Shown in pieces: positions 1-6,616 of a stretch of 15,399 nucleotides of DNA. Both the position numbers and the translations under genes were made by a program. Numbering within the stretch: the first letter of the stretch is position 1; the number at the start of each line of letters is the position of its first letter. The stretch is from CAZJGG01 sp964545475. Lineage in GTDB: Bacteria > Bacillota > Clostridia > Lachnospirales > JAISER01. The notes beneath the pieces were generated by a model. The model made no database searches. It was not told where the DNA came from and saw nothing but the letters and a program-made list of their open reading frames with translations. The stretch spans positions 1 through 15,399 of the forward strand of contig CAZJGG010000065.1 of assembly GCA_964545475.1 (NCBI GenBank), in the 5' to 3' direction.

Positions 1-39
1 ATTAAGAGTCAGTTGCTCTACCAACTGAGCTAAAGGTGC
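1..39 (-). tRNA. tRNA-Lys (CUU anticodon), 5' part only
   Basis: Read on the minus strand, the sequence starts GCACCTT (acceptor 5' strand), then TA, a D-arm GCTC-AGTTGGTA-GAGC, and an anticodon stem beginning ACTGA followed by loop CTCTTAA. This gives anticodon CTT, so it charges lysine at AAG codons. The 3' half (rest of the anticodon stem, T arm and acceptor 3' strand) lies beyond the window. A consensus promoter sits about 40 bases upstream. Confidence 0.9.
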
Positions 40-78
40 GTTACATATAAATAATATTAAGCTCGAATAACATTATTG

Positions 79-107
79 ATTATAGTTGATTTAAGTGGGT
101 TTGTCAA
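79..107 (-). promoter_or_regulatory. Sigma-A promoter of tRNA-Lys
   Basis: On the minus strand there is TTGACA (102-107), a 17-bp spacer, and TATAAT (79-84), an exact match to the vegetative consensus at the optimal spacing. Transcription would begin near 72, about 33 bases before the tRNA 5' end, as expected for a highly expressed stable RNA. Confidence 0.85.
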
Positions 108-217
108 CGGTTTTATGAAAGGGTTGTAAAATTTTTTATACATGTAAAATCTACATGTTATTAAAAAAGCTGTAGAAAACGTATTTATTGCCGTCAATTA
201 TGCTGTCAAAAAATAGA

Positions 218-326
218 TTAGAGCAATTTGACAAAACATTGACAGGTGTGGAGCAGGAACAGCAAACGATTCACCGCTGTTCCTGCGAACATAGCTGTTT
301 ATGTTTTTGCAAATAGCTATATATGT
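218..326 (+). repeat. Dispersed ~108-bp repeat, copy 1 (left end of the 221-803 element)
   Basis: This segment aligns to 2873-2980 with roughly 90 percent identity, including the terminal repeat. It contains its own 11-bp perfect inverted repeat: GCAGGAACAGC (253-263) with GCTGTTCCTGC (279-289). A further imperfect ATAGCT/AGCTAT pair follows. The end of the element could therefore fold as RNA or as a cruciform. Confidence 0.8.
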
Positions 327-405
327 GTATTTTTTATTTACATATTTTGGTTATGTATGATAATTGGTAAATGAAAACATAATAAAATCTGTGAGAAGGT
401 GTGTA

Positions 406-629
406 GTGTTGGCTGATTCTACTGCTTATAAATTAGTATTAAGCACTGAAGTATAATAGAACAAAATTATAATGATATTAGAGAAGAAACTGTTGAAAAG
501 GATATAGACATTACGCAGAAACATTACGACAACATAATATCAATTATTTGGGAATACATAATAACTAATGCACTTTCTTCAAAAGACGAAAAGTTTTATA
601 TAATAATTTTTGTTTGTTTATTAGATTGA
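406..629 (+). pseudogene. Degraded small reading frame inside the TA-flanked element
   Basis: A GTG at 406, preceded by an AAGG-containing stretch, opens a frame translating as LADSTAYKLVLSTEV that stops at 454-456. In another frame, 450-629 is open for about 59 codons (containing EETVEKDIDITQKHYD), looks protein-like and lacks its own start. Joining the two by a frameshift near 450 would give a protein of about 74 residues. I do not recognise a family. It may be a decayed passenger gene or chance. Confidence 0.3.
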
Positions 630-647
630 AAAGTATTATTGTATGTA

Positions 648-683
648 AAAAAAGCAGGGCTAAGTAGTACTCCCTGCTTTTTT
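648..683 (+). terminator. Rho-independent terminator inside the TA-flanked element
   Basis: A perfect 12-bp stem AAAAAAGCAGGG / CCCTGCTTTTTT (648-659 with 672-683) has a 12-base loop and a T-run on both strands, so it could act in both directions. It lies 19 bases after the stop of the degraded reading frame, which gives that frame some support as a former transcription unit. Confidence 0.8.
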
Positions 684-804
684 ATATGACGATAATTATA
701 TACATGATACAAAGACTTATACGATAATAACTTTTGATTTATAGACAGTGTATTTTGTAAAGTAAAAGTGTAGCACCCCAGTCAATGTTTTGTCAAATTG
801 CTCT

Positions 805-842
805 ACCTCTTCAAGTATGAACGTTCGCCGATTCCTTGCAAC
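805..842 (-). repeat. Fragment of the repeat family found at 10930-11093
   Basis: On the minus strand this reads GCAAGGAA, a few variable bases, GAACGTTCATACT, then a GAA.A.GGTA-like stretch. The same order and spacing occurs at about 10983-11018, in the heart of the 164-bp palindromic element, including 13 identical consecutive bases. Neither end of that element is present here, so this is a fragment squeezed between the TA-flanked element and the IstB remnant. Confidence 0.6.
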
Positions 843-847
843 AAGAA

Positions 848-1012
848 TTACTCAACACGCCCCTTAGAAAACTCAAGATTTGTGGTAATAATTAAACTTT
901 TTCGTTCATAACAATCGGCAATGCCCTTCATAAGCTTAACGATAGTTCCTTGCTTTTTAGCATCAACATGTTCATTCACAGGGGCAGCAGCATAGGGTTT
1001 CGCTTCCTTGAA
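848..1012 (-). pseudogene. IstB-like ATPase remnant (IS21-family helper)
   Basis: The minus-strand frame is open for 54 residues between an upstream TAG (1013-1015) and a TAA (848-850). Its last 25 residues include IADCYERKSLIITTNLEFSK, which matches the conserved sensor region of IS21 IstB ATPases (family pattern: D-x-YE-[RK]-x-S-x-I-[IV]-T-[TS]-NL-x-F-[SD]). The Walker A/B region is absent and the C-terminal tail is lost at the junction with the repeat fragment. The first 25 or so residues (around KPYAAAPVNEHV) do not look like IstB and may come from another source. No start or ribosome site is visible, so this is a dead fragment. Confidence 0.65.
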
Positions 1013-1036
1013 CTACGCCAATTCCACATATGTGCG

Positions 1037-2848
1037 CTACTTATTAATCAAAGAAAAAACTGCATTTCTTAATTCTTCCTCGTCTTCCTCACTTTTGGCA
1101 ATCTCAATTATGTTATTTAAATCTGCCATAAAACTTTTTTCATCATTGATTTTACTTTTTACAACAGATATTTTTTCATGTAGCGTTTTATCAACGGTTT
1201 CATAATCAAAAAACAATTCCTCTGTCAGTTTTTCCCCGGCTCGTAACCCGGTAATTTTTATTTCTATGTCAACATTAGGCTCTAAACCGGACATTTTAAT
1301 TAAATCGCATGCCAAATCATATATTTTTATCGGCACGCCCATGTCAAGAACAAAAATTTCCTCGCCTTTTGCAAGCGCTCCTGCCAAAAGTAAAAGTCTT
1401 ACAGCTTCTGGAATTGTCATAAAATACCGTTTAATGTCTTTATGAGTAACAGTAACCGGTCCACCGGCTTCAATTTGCTTTTTAAACGTTGGAATAACGC
1501 TTCCCACAGAACCAAGGACATTACCGAACCTTACTGCACTAAGCTCACAGCCTTTGCCGTCAGTATTAGCCACAATAAGTTCCGCAATGCGCTTTGTTGC
1601 CCCCATAATATTCGGCGTGTTTACCGCTTTGTCGGAAGAAATTAAAACAAACTTTGACACATCGTTTTGAATACAACAGTTAATAACGTTAATTGTTCCT
1701 AACACATTGTTTTTTATAGCTTCAAATGGGTTAATCTCCATCATTGGCACATGTTTGTGGGCGGCGGCATGGTAAACAATGCTTGGGTTATAGTCAGACA
1801 TAACCATTTCCAGCCTTTTAAAATCCCTTATAGAGCCTACGCAAAGTTTATATAAATCGGTAGGGTATATTTGCTTTAGCTCCTCATTAAGCTCAAAAAG
1901 ACCGTTTTCGTTAATATCAAAAATTACAAGAAGCTCACAACCATATTCCAAAATCTGCCTGCAAAGTTCCGAGCCTATGCTTCCTGCGCCCCCTGTTACC
2001 ATAACGGTTTTGCCTTTTATAAATCTTTTAGCAATATGCATGTCCGCCTTATAGGCATCTCTTGATAATAAGTCTTCGAGAGTAATTTCTTTTAAAGATA
2101 TTTGGTTACCATTTAAATATTCATCAATTTCTATAACATTTTGAAACATTTTTATAGGCAGCTTCGTTTTTGCGCATTTTAAATATATTTCGCTTAGCTC
2201 ATCCTTTGTTGCGGAGGGAATGGCGATTATTATTTCGTCCGCTTTATAAGATTTACAAATTTTATCAACTTCCGATAATTCACCAACAACTAAAACACCA
2301 TAAATTTTAAGCCCAATTTTTTTATAATCATCATCAACAATAGCTACAGGCGTAAGCTTTTCGTCAATATATTCCGTAAGCCGCTTTATAACCATAGCTC
2401 CTGTGTTGCCTGCTCCAATAATAACAACTCTGCGCATTTCCGAGGAGTTTTTAAGCTTCATAGCGTTAACCCAGCGCATAAACCTGGCAGTGCTTCGTAT
2501 GCCGGTTGTCATTAAAAACAGTAAAACACCAAACATTACCGATATTGAGCCGGAAACTGTAAGCGGAGTTGCATATTTTATAATAAGCAAAGCACAAACT
2601 GTAAGCACACAAACCAAAACTTGCTTAAAAACTGACTCAAACCCAATATACATCCAAAGGCTTGAATAACACCCTAAAATTATACTGAAAAACACAACGC
2701 CGAACATGGAAATTGATATTGCCGCAAAAATTGATGTTACAGCTTCTTGAGGGATTTGCCCGTCATACCTTAATAAAGCAGCTAAATAAAAAGCGATTAC
2801 AACTATAATTAAATCTCCGAAAAGATATATTAATTGACGAAATTTCAT
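1037..2848 (-). CDS. Membrane-anchored nucleotide-sugar 4,6-dehydratase (CapD/WbpM/PglF type)
   Basis: This 603-residue protein has the standard two-part layout of large polysaccharide-biosynthesis SDR enzymes. Four hydrophobic helices lie in residues 1-115. A first Rossmann-like domain carries GAGNTG (145-150). The catalytic extended-SDR domain has the dinucleotide motif TGGAGSIG (285-292). The active-site region reads SSDKA (404-408) then MGATKR (415-420), so Met replaces the usual SDR Tyr, as known for the WbpM/PglF group that converts UDP-GlcNAc to the 4-keto-6-deoxy sugar. Exact substrate is an inference. The ATG at 2848 is preceded by GGAG at a 7-base distance. The product likely feeds glycan or capsule precursor synthesis at the cytoplasmic membrane. 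The divergent neighbour is a polysaccharide ligase/polymerase-like protein. Confidence 0.9.
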   Translation of the reverse strand: MKFRQLIYLFGDLIIVVIAFYLAALLRYDGQIPQEAVTSIFAAISISMFGVVFFSIILGCYSSLWMYIGFESVFKQVLVCVLTVCALLIIKYATPLTVSGSISVMFGVLLFLMTTGIRSTARFMRWVNAMKLKNSSEMRRVVIIGAGNTGAMVIKRLTEYIDEKLTPVAIVDDDYKKIGLKIYGVLVVGELSEVDKICKSYKADEIIIAIPSATKDELSEIYLKCAKTKLPIKMFQNVIEIDEYLNGNQISLKEITLEDLLSRDAYKADMHIAKRFIKGKTVMVTGGAGSIGSELCRQILEYGCELLVIFDINENGLFELNEELKQIYPTDLYKLCVGSIRDFKRLEMVMSDYNPSIVYHAAAHKHVPMMEINPFEAIKNNVLGTINVINCCIQNDVSKFVLISSDKAVNTPNIMGATKRIAELIVANTDGKGCELSAVRFGNVLGSVGSVIPTFKKQIEAGGPVTVTHKDIKRYFMTIPEAVRLLLLAGALAKGEEIFVLDMGVPIKIYDLACDLIKMSGLEPNVDIEIKITGLRAGEKLTEELFFDYETVDKTLHEKISVVKSKINDEKSFMADLNNIIEIAKSEEDEEELRNAVFSLINK

Positions 2849-2872
2849 TTGTTATCTCCGTTTCCAAGACTA

Positions 2873-2980
2873 TTAGAGCAATTTGACAAAACATTAACAG
2901 GTGTGGAGCAGAAAAAGCAAACGCTCCACCGCTGCTCCTGCGAACATAGCTGTTTATGTTTTGCAAATAGCCATATTTCA
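2873..2980 (+). repeat. Dispersed ~108-bp repeat, copy 2 (solo element end)
   Basis: This is a second copy of 218-326, beginning TTAGAGCAATTTGACAAAAC and likewise preceded by TA. Similarity fades around 2975-2980. No inverted partner end is found before the next gene, so it is a solo end, not a complete element. Substitutions within its internal arm create GGTGTGGAGC...GCTCCACC, a different pairing from copy 1. It occupies most of the predicted leader of the dehydratase gene. Confidence 0.8.
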
Positions 2981-2985
2981 ATGTG

Positions 2986-3014
2986 ATTATAACATGTACT
3001 TTTATAAAATTCCA
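2986..3014 (-). promoter_or_regulatory. Candidate extended -10 promoter for the dehydratase gene
   Basis: On the minus strand TGTTATAAT (2986-2994) is an extended -10 element (TGnTATAAT). The -35 region 17 bases upstream is poor (TGGAAT). Initiation near 2979 would place nearly the whole repeat copy 2 in a ~130-base leader. Confidence 0.5.
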
Positions 3015-3030
3015 CAATTAAATTATATAC

Positions 3031-3059
3031 TTGCATTTATTAACAAAAAAATGTAAAAT
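3031..3059 (+). promoter_or_regulatory. Candidate sigma-A promoter for the ligase-like gene
   Basis: TTGCAT (3031-3036), a 17-base spacer and TAAAAT (3054-3059) lie in the divergent intergenic region. The -35 is a weak match and the -10 a good one. Initiation near 3066 would put the 3064-3110 hairpin at the extreme 5' end of the message. Confidence 0.4.
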
Positions 3060-3063
3060 ATTC

Positions 3064-3110
3064 AAGTAAGCACTGATTAATCCAGTGCAGGAATTATTCA
3101 GTGGTTACTT
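3064..3110 (+). repeat. Leader inverted repeat with alternative pairing
   Basis: AAGTAAGCACTGA (3064-3076) pairs with TCAGTGGTTACTT (3098-3110) with one mismatch in 13. A competing short stem CACTG (3071-3075) with CAGTG (3083-3087) uses the same 5' arm. No T-run follows, so it is not a terminator. The ribosome site begins 7 bases later, so the structure could modulate translation or mRNA stability, but no known riboswitch class is recognised. Confidence 0.5.
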
Positions 3111-3130
3111 AACAACAAGGAGTGTGTAAA

Positions 3131-5341
3131 ATGTATAAAAAACTTGAGTTAAACAAACAAATCGTATGGCTTGCACCAATAATTCTTTTGCTTGGCGTTA
3201 TGCCGTTGATTATGCATGAGGACTACATCTCATTAAGCAAATCCGCCGAAATCTATTTCAGCAACCCCTACGATTTGTATACCGCAGTAAAGTCGAAATT
3301 TATTATCTTTTTAGGTGTTTTATCTCTTTTCTTTCTTTATTTATCTAATTTTATAAACAAAAAGAGGCTAAGCGAATTTAAAAAAGATTATACCTTTTTT
3401 GCCCTAGCTGTTTATATAATTCTGGCGCTTTTATCTTCAATATTTTCAGCGTTTCCTGATATTGCGTTTTTTGGCGTTCCTAATCATTATGAAGGATTTT
3501 TAATAATTTTTTGCTATTTCATCTTTTGGTTTACAGTATATATTCAGCTTGAAAACGAAAACCAAATAAAATGGCTTATTTATTCCGTGTACTTTTTTAT
3601 ATCAATATCATTTATTATTGGTGTTTCCCAGTTTATAGGCAAAGATATTTTAATATCGGACTTCTTGCGCCGTTTTATTTTGTCTAAAGCATCTCTTGAA
3701 AACACCAGCGGTTACGTAGCCTCTGTGCAACTTAACCGCATTTACTTAACGCTGTTTAACCAAAACTACGTCGGAAGCTTTATGAGTATGGCTTTTATAA
3801 TTTGCTTCTGCCTTTTCATATTTGCAAAAGATATGAAAATGAAAGTTTTACACGGGGTTTTCAGCGTATTTTGCTTTTTTATGGTTATAGGTTCAACTTC
3901 AAGGGTTGGTTTTTTTGCAATTTTTGGTGCAACCATTTTTGCTTGTGTTATTTTATTTAGAAGAATAACAAAAAACTGGAAATCAACTGCTATTTTATTT
4001 TTAACATTAATTATTACCCTTTTTGCAATGGACGGATATTTAAATCATGCCATAATTGACAGGCTTAAACCAATATCTAAAAACGAACCAACAGCGACTG
4101 AAATGCCTACTGTAAATGAAAATACAGCCGAAGCCCAGCTGGAAGAAAATCAGCAGTTAATTCAATTGGAAGGTTTTGATGAGCCAATGCCATACCAAAA
4201 AGAGATTAACTCTTTTTCAAGCGGTTCAAAGCACTTTTCAGTTCTTGAAAACAAGTTTACTTATAAAGAAGAATCCTTGGGCGGAGAATTTATTATTGAA
4301 TACGTAGACGGCAAGCTTAGGTTTTTTGACGAAAACGGCAAAAATTTTGAAACATCAAATGTTGAAGGAAACGCATTCAGTGTAAGAAAACATAATTTAC
4401 AGCCTTTTGAAGTTTATGAAAATCTTCCTATAGTTGTTTTGAAATTTACTCAAAACGGAGAAATGATTAATGTAAGACTAAAACATGGAAAATTCAAATT
4501 CCCGGTTTACGGAGAAGAACTATTGACAATTAAAAACGTAGATTCACTTGTAATTCCAAAAACAATAAACGATTTCAACTTTGAAGACAAAAAAGCTACA
4601 ATTTACGCCGATAAAGTCTTTAATATAGAAGTTGACGGGCAGACTGTTAAATTTACTGATGATAAAGGTGAAGAAATTGACTTTGTGTCCCAGTATAACG
4701 AAAAAACATTTTTCATGTCTTCCCAGGGATATGAAGGCTTTGTAGTTTTTTGGGATACAAAAAATTTAGTTATTTCTGCATATAACCCAGTCAAATTTGC
4801 TTATGAGAATGATAAACTGCATTTGCTTACAGACACAGGCAAAAAGCTTTCAAGCTCAAAACCTGAAATTTTTCCTGCATTTAAAGGCAGAGAATCAATG
4901 TTTTCAAGCAGAGGGTATATTTGGGGATTATCCGCACCTCTTTTAAAAGAAACCATATTTTTAGGAAAAGGTCCGGATACATTTATGTTTTATTTTCCTC
5001 AATACGACTACGCAGGGAAAATACAAAACTTTGGAACACCTTTAATACTTGTGGATAAACCCCACAGCAACTATTTGCAAATTGCTTTAAACACAGGCAT
5101 TTTGTCCTTAATTGCCTTTTTAGGCGCTATAGCTATATATTTCTACAATGCGTTTAAAATTGGCAGAAAAATCGGGCTTGATAACGACTTAGTGAAATAT
5201 AACGTATGCTTTATATGTGCAATGGTTGCATATTTAATCGCCGCATTAATAAACGACTCTGTTGTTTTTGTAACTCCGCTTTTCTGGGTGCTTCTGGCAA
5301 TGGGATGCGCTGTAAACAGAGAGCTTAATAAATTAACGTGA
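3131..5341 (+). CDS. O-antigen ligase / Wzy-polymerase-like membrane protein with large inserted domain
   Basis: This 736-residue integral membrane protein has many hydrophobic helices in residues 1-300 and again at 655-730. The conserved ligase/polymerase segment is at the C-terminal side: GKGPDTF (about 612-618), a long loop ending DKPHSNYLQIALNTGIL (His645), then a helix. His followed by Asn/Leu-rich residues and G is the family (Wzy_C) signature. Between roughly residues 308 and 590 lies a hydrophilic, beta-rich insertion, so the protein is far longer than the usual 400-450 residues. Known members transfer or polymerise lipid-linked glycans on the outer face of the membrane. The start chosen is the ATG at 3131, because AAGGAG (3117-3122) lies 8 bases upstream. 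The in-frame GTG at 3122 overlaps that site. The divergent sugar dehydratase suggests a shared glycan pathway. Confidence 0.8.
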   Translation: MYKKLELNKQIVWLAPIILLLGVMPLIMHEDYISLSKSAEIYFSNPYDLYTAVKSKFIIFLGVLSLFFLYLSNFINKKRLSEFKKDYTFFALAVYIILALLSSIFSAFPDIAFFGVPNHYEGFLIIFCYFIFWFTVYIQLENENQIKWLIYSVYFFISISFIIGVSQFIGKDILISDFLRRFILSKASLENTSGYVASVQLNRIYLTLFNQNYVGSFMSMAFIICFCLFIFAKDMKMKVLHGVFSVFCFFMVIGSTSRVGFFAIFGATIFACVILFRRITKNWKSTAILFLTLIITLFAMDGYLNHAIIDRLKPISKNEPTATEMPTVNENTAEAQLEENQQLIQLEGFDEPMPYQKEINSFSSGSKHFSVLENKFTYKEESLGGEFIIEYVDGKLRFFDENGKNFETSNVEGNAFSVRKHNLQPFEVYENLPIVVLKFTQNGEMINVRLKHGKFKFPVYGEELLTIKNVDSLVIPKTINDFNFEDKKATIYADKVFNIEVDGQTVKFTDDKGEEIDFVSQYNEKTFFMSSQGYEGFVVFWDTKNLVISAYNPVKFAYENDKLHLLTDTGKKLSSSKPEIFPAFKGRESMFSSRGYIWGLSAPLLKETIFLGKGPDTFMFYFPQYDYAGKIQNFGTPLILVDKPHSNYLQIALNTGILSLIAFLGAIAIYFYNAFKIGRKIGLDNDLVKYNVCFICAMVAYLIAALINDSVVFVTPLFWVLLAMGCAVNRELNKLT

Positions 5342-5401
5342 TTATAGTCGTTTAACTTTTTCAAATTCACGCATTCAAATAAAAGGGTTAGTTCCATCTT
5401 A

Positions 5402-5449
5402 GAGCCTGTTCAGAATTTCGCTTTTAATGGATTTTTAAGCAAATATTTT
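5402..5449. repeat. Truncated copy of the GAGGCTGTT palindromic repeat, cut by the gap
   Basis: GAGCCTGTTCAGAATTTCGC followed by an AT-rich stretch resembles the left end of the 10930-11093 element (GAGGCTGTTTAGAATCTCGC). It is preceded by TTA, matching the TNA-type 3-base duplication seen there as TAA. It runs into the run of N, so size and other end are unknown. Confidence 0.65.
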
Positions 5450-5549
5450 NNNNNNNNNNNNNNNNNNNNNNNNNNNNNNNNNNNNNNNNNNNNNNNNNNN
5501 NNNNNNNNNNNNNNNNNNNNNNNNNNNNNNNNNNNNNNNNNNNNNNNNN
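5450..5549. other. Assembly gap of 100 N
   Basis: Exactly 100 unknown bases, the customary placeholder for a gap of unspecified size. The gap begins inside a repeat copy and ends 8 bases before the spo0A stop codon. Any spo0A terminator and any gene between the ligase and spo0A would be hidden here. Confidence 0.95.
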
Positions 5550-5557
5550 ATAAAACA

Positions 5558-6349
5558 TTAGCTCGCCTTTAGTTCAAGCCTCAGTCTGTCTGAAATTAAA
5601 GCAATAAATTCGCTGTTAGTTGGTTTTCCCTTATGGTTGTTAACGGTGTATCCAAAAATACTGTCTATGGCATCAACCTTTCCTCTGCTCCACGCCACTT
5701 CAATTGCATGGCGGATAGCTCTTTCAACTCTGCTTGGTGTTGTATTGCATTTTTTTGCAATCGACGGGTAAAGTTCCTTCGTGATGTAATTTAAAACGTC
5801 TATGTCTTCAACGGCCATCATTATAGCTTCACGCATATAGTGATAACCCCTGATATGTGCTGGAACGCCGATTTCATGCAATATATTTGTTACTTTTGCT
5901 TCAAGGCTTATTGTATTTAGTGTTTTTGCATTTTTACTGGAATCCATAAAACAATTATTTAGTTTTGAAACATTAAACTGTCGAATCCTTGATACCAAAG
6001 ATTCCATATCGAAAGGTTTTGCCATGTAATAAACTGCTCCAAGCTCCAGTGCCCTTTGCGTAACTTTCTCTTGATTCATAGCAGACAGCATAATGCAATA
6101 AGGAGACTTGTCCAATCCAATTTCCGTATTTATTTTTTCTAAAAGCCCTAAACCGTCTAAACGAGGCATAATTCCATCTAAAACAACTACATCCGGCGAA
6201 CTCTCTTTAATTTTTGTGTAAGCTTCTAGTCCGTCGTTTGCAATTCCTACAATCTCCATATCACCGAGCCTTTCCAAATAACTTACTAACACATCGCAAA
6301 AGTCCTTGTTATCATCCGCCAAAAGCACTTTTATTTTGTCATCAACCAA
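5558..6349 (-). CDS. spo0A: Spo0A, master response regulator of sporulation
   Basis: The protein has 263 residues. The receiver domain (about 5-125) has the acidic pair D12-D13, phospho-acceptor D58 within VVVLDGIMPRLDG, switch Ser89 and Lys111 (AKPFD). The C-terminal DNA-binding domain (about 150-263) carries the Spo0A-specific sequence ITNILHEIGVPAHIRGYHY-like stretch near 153-171 and TTPSRVERAIRHAIEVAWSR (203-222), the recognition-helix region. Phosphorylated Spo0A activates early sporulation genes including spoIIA and represses transition-state genes. Translation starts at a TTG (6347-6349), with GGAGGG 6 bases upstream. No ATG fits the receiver N terminus. It is divergent from spoIIA across a shared control region. 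Its 3' flank is the assembly gap. Confidence 0.97.
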   Translation of the reverse strand: MVDDKIKVLLADDNKDFCDVLVSYLERLGDMEIVGIANDGLEAYTKIKESSPDVVVLDGIMPRLDGLGLLEKINTEIGLDKSPYCIMLSAMNQEKVTQRALELGAVYYMAKPFDMESLVSRIRQFNVSKLNNCFMDSSKNAKTLNTISLEAKVTNILHEIGVPAHIRGYHYMREAIMMAVEDIDVLNYITKELYPSIAKKCNTTPSRVERAIRHAIEVAWSRGKVDAIDSIFGYTVNNHKGKPTNSEFIALISDRLRLELKAS

Positions 6350-6422
6350 ACAAATCCCTCCAATATTTAATGTTTAATTACCATTATTTTCTATAATTGG
6401 GTTTATTAACCAACTAAGTGAA

Positions 6423-6451
6423 ATTATATTACAAATCATTTCGTAAATCAA
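6423..6451 (-). promoter_or_regulatory. Sigma-A promoter of spo0A
   Basis: Minus strand TTGATT (6446-6451), 17-base spacer, TATAAT (6423-6428). The predicted start near 6416 leaves a leader of about 67 bases before the TTG start codon. Confidence 0.75.
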
Positions 6452-6517
6452 GGGGTTTGGATAAAAAAAAAACGCTATTTTATGCGGTTTCTACAGCAAT
6501 ATAATAAATTACATTAC

Positions 6518-6616
6518 AATTTGTATACATTTCCTTTACATTTCATTATAAAATGACAAAAATACCGTCACCTTTTGTCATAATTTGTATACAGGTTTTA
6601 ACTTGTTTACGACAAA
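6518..6616. promoter_or_regulatory. Putative Spo0A-responsive control region of the spoIIA operon
   Basis: Three kinds of sites cluster here. TACGACAAA (6608-6616) matches the 0A-box consensus TTCGACAAA at 8 of 9 positions. ATGACAAAA (6553-6561) and TTTTGTCAT (6573-6581) form a perfect 9-bp inverted repeat whose arms resemble weaker 0A boxes. AATTTGTATACA occurs twice as a direct repeat (6518-6529 and 6582-6593). A convincing sigma-H -35 (AGGA-type) was not found. A GAATT at 6625-6629 could be a sigma-H-like -10. The binding assignments are inference. Confidence 0.5.

Larger units (their letters stand above)
221..803. mobile_element. TA-flanked element with 23-bp terminal inverted repeats, no intact transposase
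   Basis: The left end (221-243, starting GAGCAATTTGACAAAAC) is repeated exactly, inverted, at the right end (781-803, ending TTTTGTCAAATTGCTC). Both ends are immediately flanked by TA (219-220 and 804-805), the target duplication typical of IS630/Tc1-mariner-type transposition. The 583-bp interior holds no transposase-sized frame, only a broken small reading frame and a terminator hairpin, so this is a non-autonomous derivative or a decayed element. The first ~108 bases recur at 2873-2980. The IS family is inferred from the TA flanks only. Confidence 0.65.

Noticed and set aside
140..158. ACATGTA/TACATGT hairpin near the tRNA promoter
   Set aside because: Only 7 bp with AT-rich flanks and no T-run on either strand in the right place. 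It is upstream of the tRNA promoter and has no obvious role.
221..296. Short minus-strand frame (MFAGTAVNRLLFLL-like) within both copies of the dispersed repeat
   Set aside because: It has no ribosome site, lies inside the element end, and copy 2 has a stop where copy 1 has Gln. It is best explained as repeat DNA, not a gene.
2763..3017. 84-residue minus-strand frame overlapping the start of the dehydratase gene
   Set aside because: It overlaps the true start in another frame and consists mainly of the repeat copy. It has no homology I recognise and no ribosome site.
3122..3130. GTG at 3122 as the start of the ligase-like gene
   Set aside because: This codon overlaps the AAGGAG ribosome site, and the ATG at 3131 has ideal spacing from it.
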